A DNA stretch of 10,777 nt from Burkholderiales bacterium. Lineage in GTDB: Bacteria; Pseudomonadota; Gammaproteobacteria; Burkholderiales; SG8-41. This document shows, one piece after another, positions 1 through 7,203 of the stretch. The translations under genes were made by a program, and so were the position numbers. The stretch lies in contig SYEN01000565.1 in the NCBI GenBank assembly GCA_005800795.1, forward strand, positions 1-10,777, in the 5' to 3' direction. The stretch's first letter is position 1. The number at the start of each line of letters is the position of its first letter. The notes beneath the pieces are model-generated. The model was not told where the DNA came from. It saw nothing but the letters and a program-made list of their open reading frames with translations, and did not search any database.

Positions 1-1
1 G

Positions 2-772
2 CCTGCCGCCGGCGGCATGCTTGGAACGGAAATGGTGGCACGCACCGCGCCCGACGGCTACACGCTGCTGGGCGCGAATCCGGGACCATTGACCATTGCA
101 CCGAGCTTGCACGCCAAGATGCCGTACGATCCGGTGCGCCAGCTCGAACCGGTGATCCTGGTCACGCACACCACCAGTGTGCTGGCCGTACACCCCAGCG
201 TGCCGGCGAAAACCGTGCGTGAATTGATTGCCCTACTTAAAGCGCAGCCCGGCAAGCTGACTTACGGCTCGCCCGGCATCGGCACGGTGGGTCACTTGAC
301 CGTAGAACTCTTCAACTCACTGGCCGGCACGAAGATGACGCACGTGCCCTACAAGGGTACCGCGCAAGCGACCAACGACATGCTGGCAGGGCAAATCGAT
401 CTCCGGACATTTTCGATACCGGTTGCCGCGCCGCTGGTGAAAAGCGGTCGCATACGGGTGCTTGGCATCAACGGACGCCAACGCTCGGCGCTGCTGCCGG
501 ACGTGCCAACGGTTTCGGAGTCGGGTGTGCCGGGCTTTGAATCGAACAACTGGAACGGCATCATGGCGCCTGCAGGCACACCCCGCGACATCGTCATGAA
601 GTTGCACGATGAGATTGTACGCCGCGTGCTGAAATCCGAGTTGCGCGAACAACTCATCAGGGAAGGCTACGACATCGCTGGCCTGGGGCCTGAAGAATTT
701 CGAGATTTCATGAAAGGCGAAACGTCGAAATGGGCCAAGGTCATCAAGGCCGCCCGCATCAAGGCTGAATAG
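2..772 (+). CDS. Bug-family (tripartite tricarboxylate transporter) solute-binding protein, 5' truncated by window edge
   Basis: Periplasmic solute receptor of the Bug/TctC type, which captures organic acids or similar small solutes, sometimes for a TctAB membrane permease. The frame is open from base 2 to a TAG at 770-772 and gives about 256 residues. Family members are usually 300-330 residues, so the signal peptide and first beta strands lie outside the window, and the first ATG visible (base 17) is internal. Family hallmarks visible are the glycine-rich stretch before GTEMVARTAPDGYTLL, YGSPGIGTVGHLTVELF in the middle, THVPYKGTAQATNDMLAGQI, VPTVSESGVPGFE and the loop GIMAPAGTP. No tctA or tctB permease gene is visible nearby; many Bug genes are orphans of this kind. 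The alpha/beta hydrolase starts 16 bases downstream on the same strand, so co-transcription is likely. The family call is firm; the ligand cannot be inferred. Confidence 0.93.
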   Translation, partial: PAAGGMLGTEMVARTAPDGYTLLGANPGPLTIAPSLHAKMPYDPVRQLEPVILVTHTTSVLAVHPSVPAKTVRELIALLKAQPGKLTYGSPGIGTVGHLTVELFNSLAGTKMTHVPYKGTAQATNDMLAGQIDLRTFSIPVAAPLVKSGRIRVLGINGRQRSALLPDVPTVSESGVPGFESNNWNGIMAPAGTPRDIVMKLHDEIVRRVLKSELREQLIREGYDIAGLGPEEFRDFMKGETSKWAKVIKAARIKAE

Positions 773-788
773 TTCACGGTGACCCGCG

Positions 789-1967
789 ATGACCACCGCA
801 CAAAAAGACGCTGCCTATTTTATGTATTTCCCGGGCAACTACCGCTGGTCGGCGGCTTTCTTGAGCATGTTGGGCACCGCGCAATGGGGCGGCGCCGACC
901 TTGGTGAGGTGCACAAGATCGGCGCGCGGCTCAATGCGGCGCCGGTGAAGAATGATGCCGCCTGGTTCGATGCCTGTGCAGCCGTTGCCGCAGAGGTCCG
1001 CTTGCTCGCACAGCGCTGGGATACGGGTGGATACCGCTTTGCAGCAGGGCAAGCCTATCTGCGCGCCTGCCGCTATTACCAGATGGCCGAACGTTTTCGC
1101 ACGCCCAAGGACGAGGCTGCGCTGGATGCATTCCGCACCTCGATCGCATGCTTTCACCGCTATATCGCGCTCACCGATGTGAACATCGATATTGTTGAAG
1201 TGCCTTACGAGTCGGTGGGACTGCCCGCGTATTTTGTGCACGCGCAGAATGCGACAGCAAGGCGCGCGCCTTGCGTTGTGTTTTTCGATGGGCTGGATAT
1301 CACCAAGGAACTCGAATACATGCGCGGCGTGGCCGAATTCGTCAAGCGCGGCATCTCGTGTCTGATCGTCGATGGGCCCGGCAGCGGCGAATCGATCCGT
1401 CTGCGTGGTCAGCACCTTCGATACGACTACGACGTCGCCGGCACGGCGTGCATTGACTATCTCGAGACACGTGGCGATGTAGACGCCAAGCGTATCGGCG
1501 TACTGGCCAGCAGCCTGGGCGGCTATTACGCGCCGCGCTGTGCCTCAATGGAGCCGCGCTTCGCCGCCTGCGTGGCGTGGGGTGCGATATGGGACTATCA
1601 CGCCACCTGGAAGCGCCGCATCGACGCGGCGTTCAATGCCTCGATGTCGGTTCCCGGGCACCATATCACCTGGGTACTCGGCGCGGACAGCATCGAGACC
1701 GCCCTGAAAAAACTCGCCGATTACCGGCATGACGGCGTGGTGCAAAAAATGCGCTGTCCGTTTCTGATTCTGCACGGCGCCGACGACGAACAGGTGCCGC
1801 TTGCCGATGCACAGGCGCTCTACAACGCGGCAGGCTCCGCCGACAAGACCTTGCGCATCTTCACCGCCGAAGAGGGCGGTGCCCAGCATTGCCAGCGAGA
1901 CTACATGTCGCTGGCGGTGGGTGAAATCGGCAATTGGTTCGAAGACAAGCTGCTGCGCGCCCGATAG
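789..1967 (+). CDS. alpha/beta hydrolase, FrsA / 2,6-dihydroxypseudooxynicotine hydrolase-like
   Basis: A 392-residue protein with an N-terminal helical region (about 1-130) and a C-terminal alpha/beta-hydrolase fold (about 135-390). The nucleophile elbow is the variant ASSLGG with the probable catalytic Ser242. The acid is probably Asp333 in LHGADDEQVP, and the base probably His367 in GGAQHCQRDY. The preceding FFDGLD and VDGPGSGES turns are typical oxyanion and loop segments. The long N-terminal cap and the DGPGSGES turn match the family containing FrsA-like esterases and the C-C bond hydrolase of nicotine breakdown (2,6-dihydroxypseudooxynicotine hydrolase). Members act on ester or carbon-carbon bonds of small acids. 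The ATG at 789 has no strong Shine-Dalgarno sequence; it was chosen because it follows the Bug gene by 16 bases and is the first in-frame start. Translational coupling to that gene is plausible. The fold and triad are confident, the substrate unknown. Confidence 0.85.
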   Translation: MTTAQKDAAYFMYFPGNYRWSAAFLSMLGTAQWGGADLGEVHKIGARLNAAPVKNDAAWFDACAAVAAEVRLLAQRWDTGGYRFAAGQAYLRACRYYQMAERFRTPKDEAALDAFRTSIACFHRYIALTDVNIDIVEVPYESVGLPAYFVHAQNATARRAPCVVFFDGLDITKELEYMRGVAEFVKRGISCLIVDGPGSGESIRLRGQHLRYDYDVAGTACIDYLETRGDVDAKRIGVLASSLGGYYAPRCASMEPRFAACVAWGAIWDYHATWKRRIDAAFNASMSVPGHHITWVLGADSIETALKKLADYRHDGVVQKMRCPFLILHGADDEQVPLADAQALYNAAGSADKTLRIFTAEEGGAQHCQRDYMSLAVGEIGNWFEDKLLRAR

Positions 1968-2067
1968 CCCGGGATCAGCGCTACCCAGGCCTTGTTGCGG
2001 CGGGCACCAAGAGCAGGGTGCCTGCGAGGCCAAACGAACGCATGGCTTTGTGATGCGTCTTCCGAAA
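1968..2067. terminator. convergent intergenic spacer with a possible bidirectional hairpin
   Basis: One hundred bases separate the stop codons of two convergent genes, the hydrolase and the cupin protein. An inverted repeat pairs CGGGCACC (2001-2008) with GGTGCCTG (2017-2024), an 8-bp stem with one G-U pair and an 8-base loop. No T-run follows on either strand, so it is not a classical intrinsic terminator. It may act as an RNA 3'-end barrier. Nothing else was seen in the spacer. Confidence 0.3.
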
Positions 2068-2889
2068 TCAACCGCGCCAATTGTCCGAAGCTCCGTTCCT
2101 GGCGACTGAGGCTTCAAGGCGCTCGGTCGAGCGTACTGCCGCGTAACGCGCCGGGTGCCGGCCAGACACTGCGATGCGGTACGACGCGTGGCGCGGCACG
2201 TGAATGACATCACCGGCCCTGGCACGGTGCTTCGTACGGCCAACCTGGGCTTCGAGCGTGCCGCTGATCACATAGGCGAACAATTCGTGCTCAGCCTTCT
2301 TTTCGGCACTGGCGTGTCCCGGCGGAGAGTCGATAAAGCCAAACGCCAGATTGGCGCCTTCGGTCCATCGTTCGCAATGTCCCGAGGCAGCCGGTGCATC
2401 CAGTTTGTCGATAAACGGATAAAAGCAGTTGCCCAGGCCTTCGACAATGGCCTTCGATTTTTCCGGTGCTTTCTTGCCGCCCGGATAGATGCCCGCCTTG
2501 ATGTCCTTTGCCACTTCGGTGGCCGAGCGCGCGCGTTCAGGCAGCGCCTCGTCGGCGGCGGCGCCGATCATGGTCCAGGTGCGATCCTTGACGTAGAGGT
2601 ATTTCAGGTCTTCGCGCGCGATAAAACGGTGTTGGGCGTTCGACGGGATGTGGATCAACGTGCCAGGACGTACGCTGCGCAGCCCCTTGCCGACCACCGC
2701 GCTGATCTTGCCTTCCAGCAGAAAAGCCATGAATTCATTTGGGTGGTAATGCAGCCGGCCCTTGCCGCCCGCCGCCTTGGTGACGCGCCGGAAATACATG
2801 TACTCGCCTTCGATAATCGGCCCCTGTGTCGCGGACAGGTGTGGATTGAAGTGAAAAGACTTCAGTTTTTCGAATCGGTAAAAACCCAT
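2068..2889 (-). CDS. double-cupin (bicupin) domain protein
   Basis: A 273-residue protein with two cupin beta-barrels. The N-terminal one (about 20-105) has a near-canonical metal site: His47, His49 and Glu52 in RLHYHPNEFMAFLLEGK, and His87 in PGTLIHIPSNAQHRF. The C-terminal one (about 180-255) is PPGHASAEKKAEHELFAYVISG followed by GDVIHVPRHASYRI, with His192, His201 or Glu202, and His234 as candidate ligands; its spacing is less canonical. Bicupins include metal-dependent dioxygenases (gentisate dioxygenase type), decarboxylases and isomerases, but nothing here identifies the reaction. The start is well supported: GGAG lies about 6 bases before the ATG (AGGGAGCGTGACATG on the - strand). The gene is 470 bases beyond the LLM gene on the same strand, so it may have its own promoter. 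Together with the nearby flavin enzymes and hydrolase it fits a catabolic locus (inference). Confidence 0.85.
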   Translation of the reverse strand: MGFYRFEKLKSFHFNPHLSATQGPIIEGEYMYFRRVTKAAGGKGRLHYHPNEFMAFLLEGKISAVVGKGLRSVRPGTLIHIPSNAQHRFIAREDLKYLYVKDRTWTMIGAAADEALPERARSATEVAKDIKAGIYPGGKKAPEKSKAIVEGLGNCFYPFIDKLDAPAASGHCERWTEGANLAFGFIDSPPGHASAEKKAEHELFAYVISGTLEAQVGRTKHRARAGDVIHVPRHASYRIAVSGRHPARYAAVRSTERLEASVARNGASDNWRG

Positions 2890-2903
2890 GTCACGCTCCC
2901 TGA

Positions 2904-3269
2904 TCTTTCAGCAGCGGTGAAGTCTACCGGAACCTGCCGACATTTGCGCGTCCCGGGCAAGCGTTTGCATTTGGCGATCATGACGTGCCGACCACGGGCA
3001 GCGACAAAGGTGTCGACCGCTTTGCGAATCCCGATATATGCAACACGGTGCTGGAGCTGTAGGGCAATGCCGCGCGGTACGGCTTCGTACATTTCAGTAT
3101 TGATGACCTGCGTCAGGAAATTTTGCCCATCGTGCCACGGGAGCTGGGCATCTCGCAGCCTGGTCTGCAATCCGGTTGGCACAAAGTGTCCGACATCAAC
3201 AATAGGGTATCTCAATCGGGAAACGCGTTCGCTGCTGCGGTTTTCGCGATCAAACTACTGGCTCCCTGA
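2904..3269 (+). pseudogene. possible decayed gene fragment with in-frame stop, unidentified
   Basis: Within the gap between the cupin gene and the LLM gene, the + strand frame that opens after a TGA at 2901 reads like protein: GEVYRNLPTFARPGQAFAFG early on, and YGFVHFSIDDLRQEILPIVP followed by NAFAAAVFAIKLLAP near the end. It is broken by a TAG at 3060-3062 and closed by a TGA at 3267-3269. Codon positions show the pattern expected of this genome (third position richest in G/C, second poorest). There is no credible start codon, and the fragment begins right at the cupin gene's ribosome-binding site, as if its 5' part had been lost. An open - strand frame shares exactly the same triplet boundaries (2862-3215); it fits the codon bias less well and overlaps the cupin start. 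I do not recognise the family. It could also be chance. Confidence 0.35.
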
Positions 3270-3359
3270 CGATCGCCGGCATCGATGCATTGCCTCTCTG
3301 AAGGGTTGTGATGGTTCCCACTCTGCAGCGCTACACAGGCGTTCAACCAATGGATCGGT

Positions 3360-4385
3360 CTAGCCGCCAGCAAATGCTGGCATTACCTCGCGTGCGAAAC
3401 GGCGCAGGCTTTCCCGTCCACGTGCCCCGCCTCCCGATCCGCCGCCGTTAATCAGCAGATAGCCGGCGCCGGCGTCGCGCAGCTCTTCGAGCTTGCGCGC
3501 GATGTCGTCGGGCGTGCCGTAGATCGCGCTGTTTAAATTGATCTGCACCGGGTCCCCGTCCGCGCGATCCGGGCCGCCGAGTATGCGGCCGTCGGGCAGG
3601 GTGGCGAGTTTGAGTTGCCGCATGCGATTGGCGAGGCGCCGTTCCAGCGCCTGCTCGATTTCGCTCGCATCGTCGGTGACGAAGAAGGCGCGCGTGACGC
3701 CGACGCGCATCGGGTTCCAATCTTCACCTTTGTCTTCGACAGCCTTGCGAAAAATCGAAATGTTTTTCGCAACGTCTGCAGGCGACGCATACTGTCCCAG
3801 CAGCAGGTTAAAGCCGCGGCGCGCGACATCCTGTATCGAGCGTTCGCTGCCCGCGCCCATCCACACCGCCGGATGCGGTTTGCGGAATGACGGCGGCTCG
3901 ACGACGATATTCCTGAACGTCCAGAATTTGCCTTTGTGCGAGAACGGTTCGTTCGAGGTCCAGGCTTTCAGAATGATGCCAATCGATTCCTCGAATTTTT
4001 CACGTGCGTCTTCCATCGGCAAATCGAAGCCGACGAATTCGTTGTAGCGGTAGCCGGTGCCGATGCCAAAATCCAGGCGTCCGCCGGTCAGCAGATCCAG
4101 CGTTGCCGCCTGTTCTGCCAGCAGCACCGGGTTGTGCCATGGCAGCACCATTACCGCTGTACCCAGACGCAATGTTTTCGTGCGCGCACCCAGCCATGTC
4201 AGCAAGCTTAATGTGGCGGAAACCTGTCCGTAGCCTGTGAAATGGTGCTCGACGACGAAAGTGCCGTGAAAGCCAAGTGCCTCGGCCTCGATGTTGTATT
4301 CGATGAAGTCGTGAAAACCTTCGCTGCTGTCAAATTCGCCGCTGTTGCGCTTTGCGGAAGCGCTGCCGAATAATCCGAACCGCAT
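3360..4385 (-). CDS. LLM class flavin-dependent oxidoreductase (bacterial luciferase-like monooxygenase)
   Basis: A 341-residue TIM-barrel flavin enzyme of the LuxA-like group, which uses reduced flavin (and usually O2) to oxygenate a small substrate. Visible hallmarks are an EHHF motif at residues 46-49, the segment GTAVMVLPWHNPVLLAEQA at about 75-93, then LDLLTGGRLDFGIGTGYRYN at about 96-115, and the phosphate-binding-type turn VWMGAGSERS at about 174-183. Length and motif order match alkanal-monooxygenase-like proteins. The ATG at 4385-4383 was preferred over the TTG one codon upstream: AGGAG at 4395-4399 (read on the - strand) sits 9 bases before the ATG, although the TTG is also spaced acceptably (6 bases). 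The gene lies 75 bases downstream of a second LLM gene, probably in one transcript. The two are distant paralogues from different LLM subfamilies. The substrate is unknown. Confidence 0.92.
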   Translation of the reverse strand: MRFGLFGSASAKRNSGEFDSSEGFHDFIEYNIEAEALGFHGTFVVEHHFTGYGQVSATLSLLTWLGARTKTLRLGTAVMVLPWHNPVLLAEQAATLDLLTGGRLDFGIGTGYRYNEFVGFDLPMEDAREKFEESIGIILKAWTSNEPFSHKGKFWTFRNIVVEPPSFRKPHPAVWMGAGSERSIQDVARRGFNLLLGQYASPADVAKNISIFRKAVEDKGEDWNPMRVGVTRAFFVTDDASEIEQALERRLANRMRQLKLATLPDGRILGGPDRADGDPVQINLNSAIYGTPDDIARKLEELRDAGAGYLLINGGGSGGGARGRESLRRFAREVMPAFAGG

Positions 4386-4460
4386 CAAAAACTACTCCTG
4401 TGCTTTGCGGTTTGATATGAATCGAAGCAGGGGTCTTGCGGCTTGGCGGAATTGTTTCAT

Positions 4461-5321
4461 TCACGAACCCGTCTTACTTACCACTGCTGCCAGCTCGTCT
4501 AGAGCGGCCAGTGTCTTATCCTTGTCATCTGAAGCGAGCGAGAAAACCACACGTTCGACACCGGCGTCACGGTAGCGTTTCAGCATGTCCGGCTCGGCGG
4601 CCGGGCCCCAGGCGGTGACCGGTAACGTTGACGGATCGCGTCCGGCGGCTTTTGCCATTTCACGAAAGGCGGGTAAGTGATCGAGAATATCTTTTTCGCC
4701 GTACGCAGGGCGCTTCACATGCGGCATCCAGCCGTCGCCGAACGCGATGGCGCGACGTGCGCCGTGTGGAAACATGCCGCCGACGATCACCGGCAGCGGC
4801 TTTTGCAACGGCTTGGGCCAGGTCATCATCGGGCCGAACTTGACGTGGGCGCCGCTAAACTCCGGTTTCACCTTGCTCCAGATTTCGCGCATGGCGCGCA
4901 CGCGCTCTTCCATCAGCTTGAAGCGGCCCTTGAAATTGGTGGTGCCGTGGTTGGCCATTTCGTCTTCATTCCACCCAGCACCAACACCAAACAGAAAGCG
5001 GCCTTTGGACACTTGATCGAGGCTCGCCACCGACTTTGCCGTCTGGATGGGATCGCGTTGCACCACCAGGCAGATGCCGGTGCCGATCTTGAGTCTTTTT
5101 GTAGACACCGCCGCTGCCGTCAGCGTGATGAATGGGTCCATCACATCATAGTATTTCTTCGGCAGTTCGCCGCCTTGCGGATAGGGCGATTTGCGCGTCA
5201 GCGGAATGTGGCTGTGCTCAGGTGCCCACAGGCTTTCAAAGCCGCGCTCTTCAAGTGCTGCGCCCATATCGACCGGGCTGATGGAAGAATCCGTAAAAAA
5301 AATCGCAACGCCGTAGTTCAT
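4461..5321 (-). CDS. LLM class oxidoreductase, F420-dependent-like subfamily (TIGR03619 type)
   Basis: A 286-residue luciferase-fold enzyme. Residue landmarks are MNYGVAIFFTD at the N-terminus, ALEERGFESLWAPEHSHIP, then KKYYDVMDPFITLTAAAVST, RLKIGTGICLVVQRDPIQTA, the segment GRFLFGVGAGWNEDEMANHG, and VIVGGMFPHGARRAIAFGDGW. The DPFITLTAAA, GxGWNxxExxNHG and DGW pattern is that of the probable F420-dependent oxidoreductase subfamily, although in proteobacteria such proteins may use FMN. Two starts are possible. The ATG at 5321-5319 is preferred because GGAG lies 5 bases upstream (TGGAGCCGGCATG on the - strand) and the product then has the family length. The ATG at 5357 lacks a Shine-Dalgarno sequence and would add 12 atypical residues. 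The second LLM gene follows 75 bases downstream. Substrate and cofactor are not determined from sequence. Confidence 0.9.
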   Translation of the reverse strand: MNYGVAIFFTDSSISPVDMGAALEERGFESLWAPEHSHIPLTRKSPYPQGGELPKKYYDVMDPFITLTAAAVSTKRLKIGTGICLVVQRDPIQTAKSVASLDQVSKGRFLFGVGAGWNEDEMANHGTTNFKGRFKLMEERVRAMREIWSKVKPEFSGAHVKFGPMMTWPKPLQKPLPVIVGGMFPHGARRAIAFGDGWMPHVKRPAYGEKDILDHLPAFREMAKAAGRDPSTLPVTAWGPAAEPDMLKRYRDAGVERVVFSLASDDKDKTLAALDELAAVVSKTGS

Positions 5322-5464
5322 GCCGGCTCCAGAAAATTGCGCGCGCCAGTAGGTCATGGGCGCAGCTTGTGTGTAGAGGATTTACATGATGCCACATGCG
5401 ACGCGTGACGAGAACTTCGCAATTGCGGGCGGCGATGGTCCCCGGATTTTCCGGTATCTGGCGG

Positions 5465-6241
5465 TTAGCCGCACCAGGGTAGAGCGACCGCTTGTAGCAC
5501 CTCGCCTGTAGACGCCGTCTGCACGAACGCTGCGACATGAAGGTCGCGCGTTTTCCACGATGGCGCCAGTGCAAAGGAGTGCTGCACCACAGCGCGCCCG
5601 TCGATGGCGAATGGCCCGGCGAGCGCACGCACCACGAAATCATGCGCAAGACGCTTACCCTTGTTCTCCCCGGCGGTGACCTGATTGGCGAGATTGTTTT
5701 CATAGAGCGCCAGGAACACTGAAGCGCCGGGTTCTTTGCGATGCAATGTGACGCGTGCCGAGGTTTCCGCAGCTGCGGCGTTGCCGATCAGCGATAGCGA
5801 AATATCCGCGCCGGGCTTTTCATTGTTGGCTATTGTGATGCGTTGCTGAAAATCGCTCAACGACAGTCCTGCGCGGTAGTCTTTGCCGTCAAGCATCAGC
5901 TGCGGCGTATAGATGGTGCGATTGCGGATGCGTGTGTTGGTAAAGCGCTGGCGTTCGGTGAAAAGCGCTTGCGCGAACGGGTCTTTCCAGCCGAGGTAGT
6001 TCCAGTAATCGACGTGATAGGCGAGTGTCACCACGCGCGCGGCGCCAAAGCCGCGCGCCGGGAGAGCACTCGTCCAGCGGTCAGCGGGTGGGCAACTGTC
6101 GCAGCCTTCCGAGGTGTAAAGCTCAAGCAACGCCACGCGCTGCGGGCCGCTGGTGGCGGTGCAACGGTTGGCGATGGCGGCGGACGAGTGCAACAGCAGA
6201 ATGGCGGCAAGCGGTGAGGCGAGCTTCGCGGCAAGTTTCAT
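5465..6241 (-). CDS. DUF1223 family exported thioredoxin-like protein
   Basis: A 258-residue protein with a Sec-type signal peptide: a lysine-containing start MKLAAKL, a hydrophobic core LAAILLL and an AIA cleavage region near residue 24. The mature part begins with the family hallmark VALLELYTSEGCDSCPPADR, holding a CxxC pair (Cys47 and Cys50), then LAYHVDYWNYLGWKDPF and IYTPQLMLDG. This is the DUF1223 domain, a thioredoxin-fold relative found in many proteobacteria whose function is not established; a periplasmic redox role is a reasonable inference from the CDSC pair. The ATG at 6241-6239 was chosen because GGAG lies 5 bases before it and the signal peptide begins there; an upstream ATG at 6262 lacks this. 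The gene is divergent from the PHP-domain gene across about 128 bases, and its stop is 143 bases before the LLM gene start. Confidence 0.9.
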   Translation of the reverse strand: MKLAAKLASPLAAILLLHSSAAIANRCTATSGPQRVALLELYTSEGCDSCPPADRWTSALPARGFGAARVVTLAYHVDYWNYLGWKDPFAQALFTERQRFTNTRIRNRTIYTPQLMLDGKDYRAGLSLSDFQQRITIANNEKPGADISLSLIGNAAAAETSARVTLHRKEPGASVFLALYENNLANQVTAGENKGKRLAHDFVVRALAGPFAIDGRAVVQHSFALAPSWKTRDLHVAAFVQTASTGEVLQAVALPWCG

Positions 6242-6317
6242 GACAACTCCGGGGTGAGACACTTCGTCGCGTTGCGTTGCGTATCCTTACAGTCGCGCGG
6301 CTGTCACGGCATTCTGC

Positions 6318-6323
6318 TATGAT
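6318..6323 (+). promoter_or_regulatory. candidate extended -10 promoter for the PHP-domain gene
   Basis: TGCTATGAT (6315-6323) matches an extended -10 element (TGn followed by TATGAT). There is no good -35 hexamer at 16-18 bases upstream, which extended -10 promoters can tolerate. Transcription would start near 6330, giving a leader of about 40 bases before the ATG at 6370. It lies in the divergent spacer with the DUF1223 gene. Confidence 0.45.
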
Positions 6324-6369
6324 GCGCGGCTGTTTCTGTAACTATCTGTTTTCTTTGGATAATTTTTGT

Positions 6370-7200
6370 ATGTCGTCAGTCGATCTGCACAGCCATTCAA
6401 CGCATTCTGACGGCCTGCTGCCGCCGGTGGAGCTGGTCACGCGCGCGCATGCGAATGGCGTGACGACTTATGCGCTGACCGATCACGATGAACTGAGCGG
6501 GCTGACAGAAGCGCGCGCCACGGCGGAAGCACTCGGCATGCGCTTTATCAATGGCGTGGAAATTTCTGTGTCGTGGGCGGATGAAACGCTGCACATTGTC
6601 GGTTTGAATTTTGATCCGCAGCAGACGGCTATCGCGGAGGGTCTGCGTCAGGTGCGCGTAGGGCGGCTGGCGCGCGCCGAGCGTATTGCGGCGGATCTGG
6701 CGCGCGTGGGCATCGAAGGCGCGCTCGAGGGTGCACGCCGTCACGCACGCAATCCTGAGCTGCCCAGCCGCGCGCATTTTGCGCGTTATCTGGTGGAGCG
6801 CGGCATTGTGAGCGACAGCAACGCCGCGTTCCGCCGTTATCTCACCAAGGGCAAGCCCGGCTATGTCGAACACCAATGGGCCACGTTGCCGCAGGCGGTG
6901 GGCTGGATCATGGCGGCCGGTGGCGTGACGGTGATCGCCCATCCGGGGCGCTATGGCCTGAATAACAAGGAACGCGAAGCGCTGCTCGGCGAGTTTCGCG
7001 ATCTGGGCGGTGTGGGCGTCGAAGTCGTCACCGGCAGCCACACGGCAGATCAGTACGCGACTTGGGCACGCTACGCGCAACGTTTCGGGTTGAAGGCATC
7101 GGCCGGTTCGGATTTTCACGGGCCGGGCGAGAGTTATCTCGATCTGGGCAAGCTGCCGGAATTGCCATTCGGGTTGACGCCGGTGTGGGCGGATTTTTGA
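6370..7200 (+). CDS. PHP-domain phosphoesterase, nucleoside 3',5'-bisphosphate phosphatase / RNase AM-like
   Basis: A 276-residue PHP-domain metallophosphatase. Expected metal ligands are present in order: His7 and His9 with Asp14 in DLHSHSTHSDG, Asp38-His39 in ALTDHDE, Glu64 in NGVEIS, His75 in LHIVG, His191 in VIAHPGRYG, and Asp248/His250 in GSDFHGPG. This matches the family characterised in Chromobacterium (3',5'-nucleotide bisphosphate hydrolysis) and E. coli YciV (RNase AM, 5'-3' exonuclease trimming rRNA 5' ends). It therefore probably releases 5'-phosphate-bearing nucleotides from pAp-type or RNA substrates in the cytoplasm. The start is the ATG at 6370, which places the first histidine motif at residue 7 as in homologues; the open frame reaches back to 6277 but adds 31 non-homologous-looking residues, and the Shine-Dalgarno sequence is weak for either start. 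Its stop is 3 bases before yciO, indicating an operon. Confidence 0.92.
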   Translation: MSSVDLHSHSTHSDGLLPPVELVTRAHANGVTTYALTDHDELSGLTEARATAEALGMRFINGVEISVSWADETLHIVGLNFDPQQTAIAEGLRQVRVGRLARAERIAADLARVGIEGALEGARRHARNPELPSRAHFARYLVERGIVSDSNAAFRRYLTKGKPGYVEHQWATLPQAVGWIMAAGGVTVIAHPGRYGLNNKEREALLGEFRDLGGVGVEVVTGSHTADQYATWARYAQRFGLKASAGSDFHGPGESYLDLGKLPELPFGLTPVWADF

Positions 7201-7203
7201 GGC

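Noticed and set aside
2862..3215. - strand open frame of 117 codons in the cupin-LLM gap
   Set aside because: It overlaps the well-supported cupin start, and its codon-position bias fits less well than the + strand frame that uses the same triplets.
2155..3363. Long + strand open frame (about 400 codons) antisense to the cupin gene
   Set aside because: Its first 735 bases mirror a bicupin gene with intact metal motifs and a good ribosome-binding site; the translation has no recognisable domain and is arginine/alanine-rich, as expected of an antisense shadow in GC-rich DNA.
5442..5454. Perfect inverted repeat CCGGA-TTT-TCCGG downstream of the DUF1223 gene
   Set aside because: Only a 5-bp stem, with no T-run on the transcribed strand; too short to call a terminator.
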